DNA from: Excoecaria cochinchinensis
Lineage: Eukaryota; Streptophyta; Magnoliopsida; Malpighiales; Euphorbiaceae
DNA length: 64,000 nt
Reading direction: 5' to 3'
NCBI GenBank assembly: GCA_947683425.1
Contig: CANTUQ010000035.1
Span: 5,937,001-6,001,000 of the forward strand
The notes below the pieces were generated by a model. That model was not told the DNA's origin, did no database searches, and was given only the letters and a program-made list of their open reading frames with translations. A program made the translations under genes and the position numbers. Shown in pieces: positions 24,553 through 34,299 of this stretch; the first letter of the stretch is position 1; the number at the start of each line of letters is the position of its first letter.

Positions 24553-24586
24553 GTCACGGTCACAATGAATTCATTGTCACCGTGAC
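24553..24586. repeat. 34-bp near-perfect palindrome in the solo LTR
   Basis: Arms gtcacggt-acaatgaa / ttcattgt-accgtgac pair over 34 bases with a single C-C mismatch. The GTCACGG word is the same as in the palindrome clusters of the host gypsy LTRs, and the position in the LTR is roughly comparable (1.46 kb versus 0.94-1.42 kb from the LTR 5' end). Confidence 0.7.
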
Positions 24587-25433
24587 CACCCCCTGTTTTG
24601 GCTTTTTAGGGTGTTTTACTTCCCGAAATGCACCCGAACTTCACCACGAGTTCCTATAACTTGTTCAATACATAATTATCATTGTAAAATGAGTATTTTA
24701 AGCATGAGGAAATATGCATGCTAATGTGTACAAATATGTATAAGTGTTTTAAATGTGATAAATCAAGTATGTGAATGATTCATTAAGTGGCCTTGATAAA
24801 CATATAAGCTCATGTGAACTTGATTAATGTAATTATTCAGTGGATAATAAGAATGTGATAATGCATATTTGATGTGATTAATGAATGAGTATGAGCTTGT
24901 CATGATGTGAATAAGAAATAAAATAACTTAAGCCTGCGAGTCAAGTATTGGATAGGTAGGCATGCCTATAGAGGGTCTCTGAGCTGCAGCATAAGTAAGT
25001 TAAAGAAAGTTTGATTCTGATGATATGATTTTGATTGAATCCTTGCTGGATTTCAAGCTATGTAAGAATGAATAAGAAGGGTACCCATAAGTATGAAAGT
25101 TTTATATGATGAATGTACCCAAGGGGTACCAAGATATATGAAAATTCTGTATGAAAGAAGTACCTTTGAGGTACCTATATTCTGTCTGAAAATTACCCGT
25201 TATCCATGATTTTGAATTGCAGGCAAAAATAATATACATAAAGGAAAAAGGGAAATAAATGTGTGAGGTAATAATGGGATGAAAAATTAACTTATGTGAT
25301 AAATGGTAATATGACCGCATAGTTTAATTGGCATGAATATATGTTATGAATTGAGATGCTAAATATGCTTATCTTATCTGTTGCTGATGCGTATGTTAAT
25401 ATACCATATTGCTTGTTATGTGTGAGTTCCCCA

Positions 25434-25475
25434 CTAAGCGTAAAACGCTTAGCACGGGTTTTCTTTAATCCGTGC
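25434..25475 (+). promoter_or_regulatory. conserved double hairpin in the solo LTR
   Basis: CTAAGCGTAAAACGCTTAG forms an 8-bp stem with a 3-base loop (25434-25452) and is followed directly by a GCACGG...CCGTGC stem (25452-25475) and GCAGGT. It matches the pair in the surrounding gypsy LTRs although the loops differ. Confidence 0.55.
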
Positions 25476-25911
25476 AGGTACGGAAGTAGGTATTCGAAGG
25501 AAGACTCCGCAGGTCAAAGGTCAACACTAGGATTAGTGTAGGTTGGGTTATCCTTTGGGATATGCGTGTTGTATGTACAAAGCATGTTTTGGCTTGTAAG
25601 CATAAGATAATAACATAGTATATGCAAAATGGAAAGTAAGTAAAGCTGTATGCTCATGTGATATATAAGTTTATGTGTAACGTACAAGTATGTTGGCATG
25701 TAACTATAAGGATAACAACCTAACATGTTTATGGTGAAATATATGTTTATGTGTGCTGCATGTGGATGGCATGAATATGTATAGATAAAAATTTATTTGT
25801 ACCGGTTTTTATGATCACCTTAAGTTCAGCATATGTAAGTAATTTTGCGTGCGCGGTCACTTCCTATCGTTATAGCTGCATCAGCTTTAACGGTTGGAAA
25901 TGGGCGTCACA

Positions 25912-27115
25912 CATCCTGCTCATCTCTGGCTCTCATAGCATAAGCTCTAACGGCACCCTGAGGAGGATGCTCAACAGTCTCAGAAGCAGCTCCCTCTCTA
26001 TGCCGACCACCTCTACCTCTACCTCGGCCTCTGCCACGGGTAGCCTGAGAAGCATTCGAACCAACCCTACTGCCCTCTCTCTGGGAACCTGAATCCTCAA
26101 GCAACCTCGGACAACCAGCCAACTGATGCTCCGAACTCCCACACCTAAAGCATGCACCGGAGAGCCACCTACACTCACCCCGATGTGACTTACTACAATG
26201 AGGACAAACTGATGTAGTCTCTACTCTACCACCCCTACCAGAACCTGACACAGCTGTAGAACCCTGTCGTCTACCTCTAGAAGCCGGGCCAGAAGATAAC
26301 TCATCCTGTGGGTTCCTAGATCTCTTACCCGAAGAAGATCCTCCACGAGAAGAACTCCTCCTCTGAGCTCTCTCTCTCATCACAGTCTCAGATAACTCAG
26401 CTCTCACAGCAGCCTCTACAATCTAGTAATAATTGACCCCAGGTATGCACATCAGAGAAATCAAAGCAATCTTCAATGACTCATTTAACCCAGCCTCGAA
26501 ATGCTTGCATCTAAAGTCATCAGTCATAACTCCTCGTGGGGCATAGCGAGATAACCTGTTGAACTCTTTCTCATAATCCGCTACAGACATGGCCCTCTGC
26601 TTCAAACTCAAAAACTGAGCCCATCTCGCATCTCGATAAGTCTGAGTAATATACTTCTTTGTGAACTCACCCTCAAAGAACTCCCAGGTAATCGGATCCG
26701 GTAGCTGAGGATGCCTGCAAACTAATTCCCACCATTCAAAAGCAGACCCCTGAAGAAGAGCTAATGCACACTCTGCCTGCTGGTCGGGAGGACACCGAAT
26801 CTCTCTCAAGGCACGCTTCACTTTGTCTAACCATCTCTCTGCGATCTCAGACTCATTCAAACCAGTACCATAGAAATCCTCAACTCCTGCCCTTCTCAAA
26901 TTCTCCATAGGTGCTCTAGGAGCAGTCACTCTCTCCAAAACCCTAGCCATGTCCTGATGCAGTCTAAACATAGCCTCAAAGGGCATGGCTGCGGCCTCGG
27001 GCTGAACCCTAGCATGCTGAGCCGACACAGTAACAGAAACAGACTGATCTACAGCTGGAGGATTCACACTCTCGGCGGATTCCTCACGCGCACCATGAGC
27101 GAAATTAGAAGCCAT
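25912..27115 (-). pseudogene. gypsy gag, interrupted by one stop
   Basis: The first frame (27115-26423) starts MASNFAHGAREE and contains the retrotransposon gag core: EWWELVCRHP, WEFFEGEFTKKYI, FLSLKQRAMSVADYEKEFNR and LSRYAPRGVM. A TAG at 26423-26425 interrupts it (NYY-stop-IVEAAVRAEL). The same frame continues as an Arg/Ser-rich stretch with a double knuckle region (CPHCSKSHRGEC, CFRCGSSEHQLAGC) and ends at the solo-LTR insertion in RARDEQD. The protein would coat element RNA. Apart from the stop the frame is undamaged. Confidence 0.9.
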
Positions 27116-27220
27116 CTAAACAAACAAGAAACAACCGTATCAGCCAACACAGATCTAGACACATACACATCTAAGAAACTCAGAACAATCACAATAACAC
27201 CCAGAAACGCCTAAACCTAT
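27116..27220 (-). other. short gypsy leader
   Basis: About 105 bases between the primer binding site and the gag start. No further feature seen. Confidence 0.6.
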
Positions 27221-27232
27221 GCTCTGATACCA
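27221..27232 (-). other. gypsy primer binding site (initiator Met tRNA)
   Basis: The minus strand reads TGGTATCAGAGC five bases inside the 5' LTR end. This is the usual plant gypsy and copia primer site. Confidence 0.9.
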
Positions 27233-27237
27233 CTAAC

Positions 27238-29808
27238 TGTAACACCCCCTTCCCATACGTAGACGATCCCATCCGAGAAGGAGTGAGATGCCGTATGAGT
27301 AAAGGTGTCACCAAACAATAGCAAAACAAAACATACATTCATTCAAACATACATTCAGAAAATACAGAATAATTAAAAACTTTACATGCAGAAAGCAAAA
27401 GCTGATCATGCATTACTATAATAAACTATTACAATAATGATCTGATCAACTAGCTGATACAAAATAATATTACATATACAAAATATAGATACAAAAGCGG
27501 AAGCTGATACAGAGAGTTCTATACAAAAAGAATCAATAACTGATACAAAACTGAGCCCTACACTAATCCCTTCTGTGTTGGCTTGATGACGGCGACTCTC
27601 CCAAAGCAAAACGCCTTCCGCACCTGCACGGGTAAAAACACCGTGCTAAGCGATAAACGCTTAGTGGGGAAACACACATAAATAATGGACGGCCATTCAC
27701 AATGGTCGTCAAGGCATAACACATTCACAATAGCAGAATGCAAAGGTTATAACATATACCATATAAACATGCTCGTATTTAAAAGCCACACATTCAGTAT
27801 CTCATAATCATATCCATTACAGAATAATCCAGCATGTATTTCATCCATAAACTCATTCAGATATTCCATTCATAGCCAGATCAGATCAGAACAATTCCAT
27901 TAGCATTTAAAGAACACCTGCTGACTCTAGACAGTGGATAACGAGTGAACTGAGGGTACCTTACGGGTACGAATCGAATACTGAGGGTACCTCACAGGTA
28001 CAAGTCAAATGTTATTTATTTATCAAAACATGTTATTCATATACTGAGGGGACCTTAAACAAGATCCTAATACTGAGGGGTTCGCGAGGAACCAAACGGG
28101 GACCTGATCGGGGTCCAAACTGAACTGAGGGCTGCAGCTAAAGACTCTATTAGGCATGCCTAACTATCCACTTACTTGACTCTAGCAGGTTATGCGTCAA
28201 ACAGATCACATTTCAGAGTACAGAATAGTATTCATCAGAAATTCATGGTATTATTCAAATCAGAGTATATACAAGTAAGACAGGCATTATACCACAGTAT
28301 AAATTCATCCAGAAGAAAAATACTAGATTTATTTTAGAGTCAAAAACTGGGAAAAACTCAGAAAAAGAGCAAAACGGGAAAAACGGGCGAGATTGGCTAG
28401 TCACAAGGCGTGACTGGCCTTCCCAACAGGCAGGTCACGCGACGTGACCGAGGGTCACGCGACGTGACTTGCTTGTTCCTCGCCGCTCACGTTGCGTGAT
28501 CTTCGCAAATCACGCAACGCCCTCGCAGGTCACGGCGTGACTGGACGTCACGTCTCGTGACGTGCTATTTCCCCGCAAATCACGTTTGCGCGATCTCGCA
28601 GATCACGCCTCATCTTCGCAGGTCACGGCGTGACTGGACGTCACGTCTCGTGACGTGCTTCGCTCTTCAACGGATCACGCGACACGCCTACACTCAGCCG
28701 GTCACGAGGCATGACGGGGAGTCACGTCTCGTGACTTGCTTCATTTAGGCTGGTCACGAGTTGTGACAGGCAGCCACAACTCGTGACCGCCCTCACGCTG
28801 GCAGGTCACGAGTCGTGACCTGAGGTCACGTCTCGTGACTTGCCTCTCTGTTTGGCGAGTCACGCGACAACGATCTGGAAACGGGAAAATTCATCAGTAA
28901 CGCGATTTTTCCCATTTCCAGAATTCTCAAAACCCAGAAATCGATCCCGAATTTGATTCAAACCAATCATACCTGTTCTTACCTTCCAGTAACCATTTCA
29001 AACAATATGAGCAATATATACAACTCAATTCCAACATTTAATCAACCAAATCAAGAATATATGCAATCAAGTTCATCAAGAACATAAACCCTAGAAATTT
29101 ACAGTAAACTCAAGTTATACAAATCATAAGCAATTAATCCCAAACCTGAATTCTAAGCCTCTATCACTTAGCTCCACTAGGTCCAGCAACCTCTTTACCC
29201 TTTGGATCACGAGGAGCTTCAGCTAAACACAAACACAGCAAGAATATTCACAAAGAAAACCCTAAGTTAAATCTAAACTTAAGGAAGAAGAAGAAGAAAA
29301 TTACAGTAAGACAAAGATAAGGATATGCACTTACCAAGTTAGGAGCAAGAGTGAGCAATCTCCACAACACAATTTGATTAGCAGTTAACAAGCAGTAATT
29401 AGCAGAGGGAAAAAGGAAGAAGAAGATGAAGGTTGAAGGGAAAAACGTGAATCTAATTTCTTTTCACTCTTCCTTCATTTCTTTCTTCATTTTTCCTTAA
29501 CCTAATACACATGTCATCCTTTAGGTGATGAAGCTTGCTCACTCATACCCTAACTCCCTACACAACACTCACACTTAATGCATACTCCACTAAAACACTC
29601 TACAATGGTATGCTCCAATGTACACAAATATTTCTCACTTAATTACATCCTAATGCCATGTATGCACCCACATAATAATAAAACCCCAAAAGCATACATT
29701 TTACTAAATTACCCTTATGAAATGCTGAACACATGCGAATGCTTACACATACGGACAGACAAACAGACAGACAGGCTCATTCTACTAGGGGGCAAATGGG
29801 GTGTGACA
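27238..29808 (-). repeat. 5' LTR of the gypsy element (2571 bp)
   Basis: Partner of 7574-10124. It is longer by exactly 20 bases owing to a tandem duplication that adds one more gtcacgcgacgtgac palindrome at about 28447-28466. It contains the double hairpin at 27626-27664. Confidence 0.95.
28390..28870. repeat. palindrome cluster in the 5' LTR
   Basis: Same cluster of GTCACG-type stems as at 8725-9185, with one extra unit. Single-base differences between the two clusters include aggcgtgac versus aggcatgac and agctggtcac versus agccggtcac. Confidence 0.7.
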
Positions 29809-31279
29809 ACATAATTATGCAAGTTTCTAACTTCTTGTCTCATCAATTTTATCTCTCTCCCATATTTTCGTCCATTAGATTTTCCATGTTTTTTTTTTGC
29901 TTCCTTCTTCTTTAGTAGAGGTAGGTAGACAAGGAGGCAAAGATGTATCATCATTAGAATTTTGTTATGCATCAGCATTGCTCTTTTCTTCTCTTCTCTC
30001 AAACATTCCATCCAAGAACAACTCCTTATTCTCATTTTCATTAAGCGATATGTTCTTAATTTTCAACTGAGTTAAATAGGAAAAAAATAAAAAGAAGAAG
30101 ATTTCAGATAAAATATATCAACATAAATATACATAAGTTAATAAATTTTGAACACTCTAATTAAATGTCAATAAATAAGTAATATGTGCATATATTATTT
30201 AATTTTATACTAAATTTCCATTACTTTTTTTTTTTAAAAATAATTACTATTTGATAAGATTACTTACAATTTTGGTAGGAACACTAAATAAAATACTTGA
30301 GAAATCTTTTTGGCTGAAATGAACTTTTTTTCCGTCTATTGTAGGATCCTGGATATTTTTTCAGTTGCCTCAACTTCTAAATAATCTGAGATATATTGAC
30401 AACATTCATAGAACCAAATTTGAAATGCGTATGCAAAACCAAAAACCCTACACAAGGATAGATTTCTTTCTTCTTATCAGTTCTTGCTTTTTTCTGAAGC
30501 AGCTTCCCTTTCAGACTACTAATAGTCAGCTCAAAAATATCTCTACCCCATGTGTAATCATCAAAGCAACCATTATCAATGAATGCAATTTCATATTCAT
30601 TAACAATTTTATGGTTGTTATGGGCAAGAAGAAAGCAGTGTACAAAAAACAATACTGCTAACTTAATAGCATCCTCATCATTTTCAAAACTTCCTTTCAT
30701 AAAACAATTAAAAATAGACTGCTTCATTATCTTATCACTTTCGCCAAAATACTTCTCAACTAGTCTAGATTTTTTCATAAAATGTGTTGTTCTTCTTATT
30801 TTTTTCCTTTGCACTTCAAACCTATTACTAGTGCAAATTCTTCCATACCAATTATTAAATCAACACCATCATATCTTAATCTAAACTCCTTCTCATTTTC
30901 AGTATGCACTTCTTTTAGAAACAATGAATGAAATAGCTGATTATGAAGAACTATTTCAGGCATTTCTGAGAAGTATCCAAAATAGCTATTTCTAAACTTT
31001 TCAAGTTGTTGTATAGTCAGCTTCTTCTTTATAATAGATACAGCGGAAGTGTTCATGCAAAAATGGATCCGAACACTAGAAAAATTTTCCTTTTTCCAAT
31101 CAAAGCCTCCAACCTGAAGTTAAACACAATATACATCAAATACACACAATATACATTAACTAGTAGTCAAGTATAAACACAATATACAACAAATATACAT
31201 ATAGTATTTTACAAGTACACATCAAGTATAGACACATATATAGACAAATTAAAGCCCATAAATATCATCCAAGCTTTTT

Positions 31280-31575
31280 TAAATTAAAGTCACACACAGT
31301 ATACATCAAGTACACATCTAGTATACGCACAAGATACATATAGTTTACTCACAATATACATCTAATACACATCTAGTATATGCACAATATACATGTAGTA
31401 TATGAACAATATACATATAATACACAACTAATATACGCACAATATGCATCCAGTATACGCACAATATACATCTAGTATATGCACAATATATATCTTGTAC
31501 ACATTTAGTATATGCACAATATACATGTCACAATATACATCTAGTAATCATCTAGTATACGCACTAGTATATACA
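31280..31575. repeat. second 33-bp minisatellite block, intronic
   Basis: About nine degenerate units with the same words (acatctagtatacgcacaa) as the large array at 2646-4106. It lies in the intron before the DUF1985 exon. Confidence 0.7.
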
Positions 31576-31577
31576 CA

Positions 31578-31868
31578 ATCCTCTCTATCACGAGTCATCA
31601 CGAAAATGATGACTAGTACTCTTTAGTCTCTGTCACAAGTCGACACGAAGGTGACGACTCGTGACACTAATTATATCACCGTTACGAGTTATCACCATAG
31701 TGTCGACTCGTAATGCTAAGCTTTTGTCACGAGTCGTCAAATATGTGATGACTCGTGACACTAATTATAGCCCCGTTACAAGTTGGCACCATGGTGACGA
31801 CTCGTAACGATAAGCTTCTGCCACCAGTCGGCACGGAGGTGACGACTCGTGACACTAATTATTCCTAT
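31578..31868. repeat. third hairpin array
   Basis: Six units of about 45-50 bp with arms such as CACGAGTCG/CGACTCGTG or TTACGAG/CTCGTAA, in the order A-B-A-B. The tails 'gctaagctt' and 'gacactaatta' match those of the arrays at 2278-2625 and 4108-4455. It directly abuts the minisatellite block. Confidence 0.7.
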
Positions 31869-32380
31869 AGACAAATATAAAATAGAAAAAGTAGAAAGTG
31901 AAACTATAAGGAACTTATACACTATAAAGTCTACTAACGTGCTAATGTGGTTCTATATACACAACAAGTACACATATAGTTATTAATAAAGCAATGGTTC
32001 TATATACACAATAAGTACACGCACAACTAGTTTACACTCTATACAGCATATTCACATACATAATAAATACACATAAAAAAATAAACATCAATGCATTATC
32101 AAATCATACCATTATTAATTTATATTTACATTATATAATATCATACCTTTGTTTTTTTTTTTTGGATTATGAGAATCATAATCTGGAGTTTGAATTGTAT
32201 TTCTTCTCCTTTTTGTCTCTTTTATGATCATTAAATCTGCGTCAGCATCTATTTTCTTCATTTTGTTAATAATTTGTGATGTGCTCCTTGGCACAGGAGA
32301 AGAACTTGTTCGAGTTTGAACAATTTTAGCTGAGATATGATTAGTAAATGAAGAACACTTCAAATTTAATGAAAACACAT

Positions 32381-34256
32381 TAAACTATTTCTTAAAGGTA
32401 ATTTTGAATTCACTTTATTTGTGTATTATCTAAACTAAGAGCTCAACAATCCCTTCAAACATGAATCAAATAAAAGACCTCAAAGCATGTGTTAATTTCT
32501 GTTAATTTATTTTTTTTAGTAAAGGAAAAGCCAGTAAAACATTATAAAAACATTTATAATGACTGGATTCTTTATCTACATACGAGTTAACAATTAACAG
32601 AAAATACTACACATTCTTTCTCTACTTCACCAATATAGGAGTGCTGAAGTATTGAAGTATTAATGGGCACATAAGTGTGAAAATAAATTCATTGACTTTT
32701 CCCGTATTCATTCCAAATAGCAAATTTACAATAAGAGGAGGGAAGGAAGGAAAAACTAACTCCACAAGATTAGCAAAAGAACAAAAACTCTAGAAATACA
32801 ACTTCCCTTCCCATTCTCCTACACTGTCAAACACAACTCACTCAACCATTTCGTGTTATGACTACAAATAAGAAATGAATTAAATCTCAGTGGCATTTCA
32901 CATTCAGAGACACAATACTCATATAAAACCACTATATGAAGGCAATAATATTAACACCACTCTTAATTAAAAGCAGAAATGAAACGAACAAAGATCCTTT
33001 AGAAAAAAAAAAGTTTACCAATCGAGATCATTTCCATCAACAAAAATAAAAAATGCAAATGGAAAACTGTATGACAATAAAAGTAAATTAATAAACCTAA
33101 GGCCTAGAACACGAAGATTACATATGAGTAGTACAAAATGTTGTCAGTAAAAATACAGGAAAACGAAAATCAACCAAAATTATTTTTATCAACAATCAAA
33201 TAGAATATTTCACATGTTGATTCCGGCTTCAATTTTAAGTATTAAAGAGAGGAAAAAAATGGAGAAAAAAAATAATAGTGAAGTAAACAAACCGTTGCGC
33301 AGATCTGTAGAGATGGAGAGTTTGAGCTGGTGGAGCAGGAGAATGTTGATGGTCTACAAATCGAAACTGAGGGAGAGCGCCGCTGGTCGAGAAAGAGATC
33401 GCCAGTGGTCAAAAAAGAGAAAATGGGTAGGGCAGCAAGCGTCGAATGAGGGAAACGAAATAAGAAAATCGGGAAGGTAAAAATTTGAAATGAGAGAGCA
33501 AACAGGAAAAGTGAAATTTTTATATAAAATTAAAAGTTTAAAATGTTATATTTTTTAAATATTTTTTTTTATTGTATATTTGTGTAAAAAGCCCAAAAAA
33601 AATATCCTAATGTCATTGGAATGAACACTCCAATGGTTAAATAAGATTTCCAATCCAGTAAGCAATAAAAGATGAGAGAGAAAATATAAATATAGAAAAT
33701 CCCTTACTTTCTATTTATAGGTTTTGGTTGGCTGGTTGGTTAACGAAGGGCTAATCATGGTTAGGCATAACAAAATTCTTAACTTAGGTTTGTTGATCTT
33801 ATCTGCTCAATGTGGAGGCAAGTAGGCTTTCAAAGAAAGTTCGACTTTGGAGCCCATACCCATAAGGAAGAAAATAATAAAAGGGGTAATACCGATAACA
33901 AAAATAAATTCTTCTCATACCTACTTTGAAGTATAAAACATGGTAAACTTGTAATCCTGCATCAAGAGTAAGAATTAACATTGCAATCTAGTTATCAAAT
34001 TTATAATGAAAATCAATAGTTCCCTTGGCTGCTTTAAGACATGAAATATGGTAAACTTAAAAATATATACATAATAACTCACTTTCCCTATTGCATATAT
34101 CAATGAAGCCAAAAGTATATAAGTGGAACTGATCCATTCTATTCCTATAAATTTATCATAATATACGAATAACATAGCATAGGTGACCAAGGATCAATTC
34201 TTGATTCCCTCACCCTCTCAGATGATATTTTGGGGCAGAAAAAAAAAAGTATGTGT

Positions 34257-34257
<1 letters not shown>
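32381..34257. other. non-coding spacer between the Ulp1-like gene and the receptor kinase
   Basis: Probably the 5' flank of the Ulp1-like gene on one side and the 3' flank of the receptor kinase on the other. An open frame at 33214-33480 on the plus strand is basic and low in complexity and is not convincing as a gene. No terminal repeat of the host element could be recognised. Confidence 0.4.
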
Positions 34258-34289
<32 letters not shown>

Positions 34290-34290
34290 C
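34258..34290. repeat. (AC)n(AT)n microsatellite
   Basis: A run of alternating ac then at dinucleotides, ten bases beyond the receptor kinase stop codon, so it lies in the probable 3' UTR. Confidence 0.9.
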
Positions 34291-34299
34291 ACAGCACTA

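Larger units (their letters stand above)
13526..25911 (+). mobile_element. solo LTR of a second, related gypsy family, split by a copia element
   Basis: TG...CA ended (TGTAATGGCC ... GGGCGTCACA) and flanked by the 5-bp duplication CATCC (13521-13525, 25912-25916). Removing the copia insertion (14332-23894 plus one target copy) leaves about 2.8 kb with no gag or pol coding, so it is one LTR. Its relation to the surrounding gypsy LTR shows in shared landmarks in the same order but inverse orientation: tagGCATGCCTA followed by an AGCTGCAG block (about 24957-24990), GGTACC-rich lines (25080-25170), and a CTAAGCG..CGCTTAG plus GCACGG..CCGTGC hairpin pair about 0.4-0.5 kb from the 3' end. It has diverged too far from the host LTRs to have come from this same copy. 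Confidence 0.85.
7574..29808 (-). mobile_element. Ty3/gypsy chromodomain retrotransposon (Tekay/Del-like), split by nested insertions
   Basis: Both ends are exact: TG...CA LTR termini flanked by the 5-bp direct repeat ACATA (7569-7573 and 29809-29813). Read on the minus strand the order is 5' LTR (27238-29808), a primer binding site matching initiator Met tRNA, gag with a zinc knuckle, protease, reverse transcriptase, RNase H, integrase, chromodomain, polypurine tract, 3' LTR (7574-10124). Gag-pol is cut between 13525 and 25912 by a solo LTR that itself holds a copia element. Without these insertions the element would be about 9.8 kb. By eye the two LTRs differ at about 15 single bases plus one 20-bp duplication, i.e. 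a young insertion. Four in-frame stops in gag-pol suggest it cannot make a full polyprotein. Clade assignment rests on the chromodomain, LTR length and gag knuckle and is an inference. Confidence 0.95.
29814..32380 (-). pseudogene. DUF1985 domain, 5' part of the transposon-borne DUF1985-Ulp1 gene
   Basis: On the minus strand a probable first exon (about 32378-32149: RTSSSPVPRSTSQIINKMKK, basic) is followed by an intron holding hairpins and minisatellite. The DUF1985 region comes next (about 31113-30380): KKLTIQQLEKFRNSYFGYF, EIVLHNQLFHSLFLKEV, MEEFALVIGLKC, then SRLVEKYFGESDKI, IKLAVLFFVHCFLLAHNN and YTWGRDIFELTISSLKG. The frame shifts near 30800 and again near 30430. A later exon ends at the insertion point with IKLMRQEVRNLHNY; when the gypsy element and one ACATA copy are removed this continues in frame as VESSIQNMKDYFDHN at 7568. 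DUF1985 is a plant domain of unknown function typical of Ulp1-carrying Mutator-like elements. Whether the whole is a MULE is inference; I could not find its terminal repeats. Confidence 0.75.

Noticed and set aside
33214..33480. 88-codon basic plus-strand frame
   Set aside because: K/R/S/E-rich, no family, no splice or conservation hint. It opposes the presumed 5' flank of the Ulp1-like gene.
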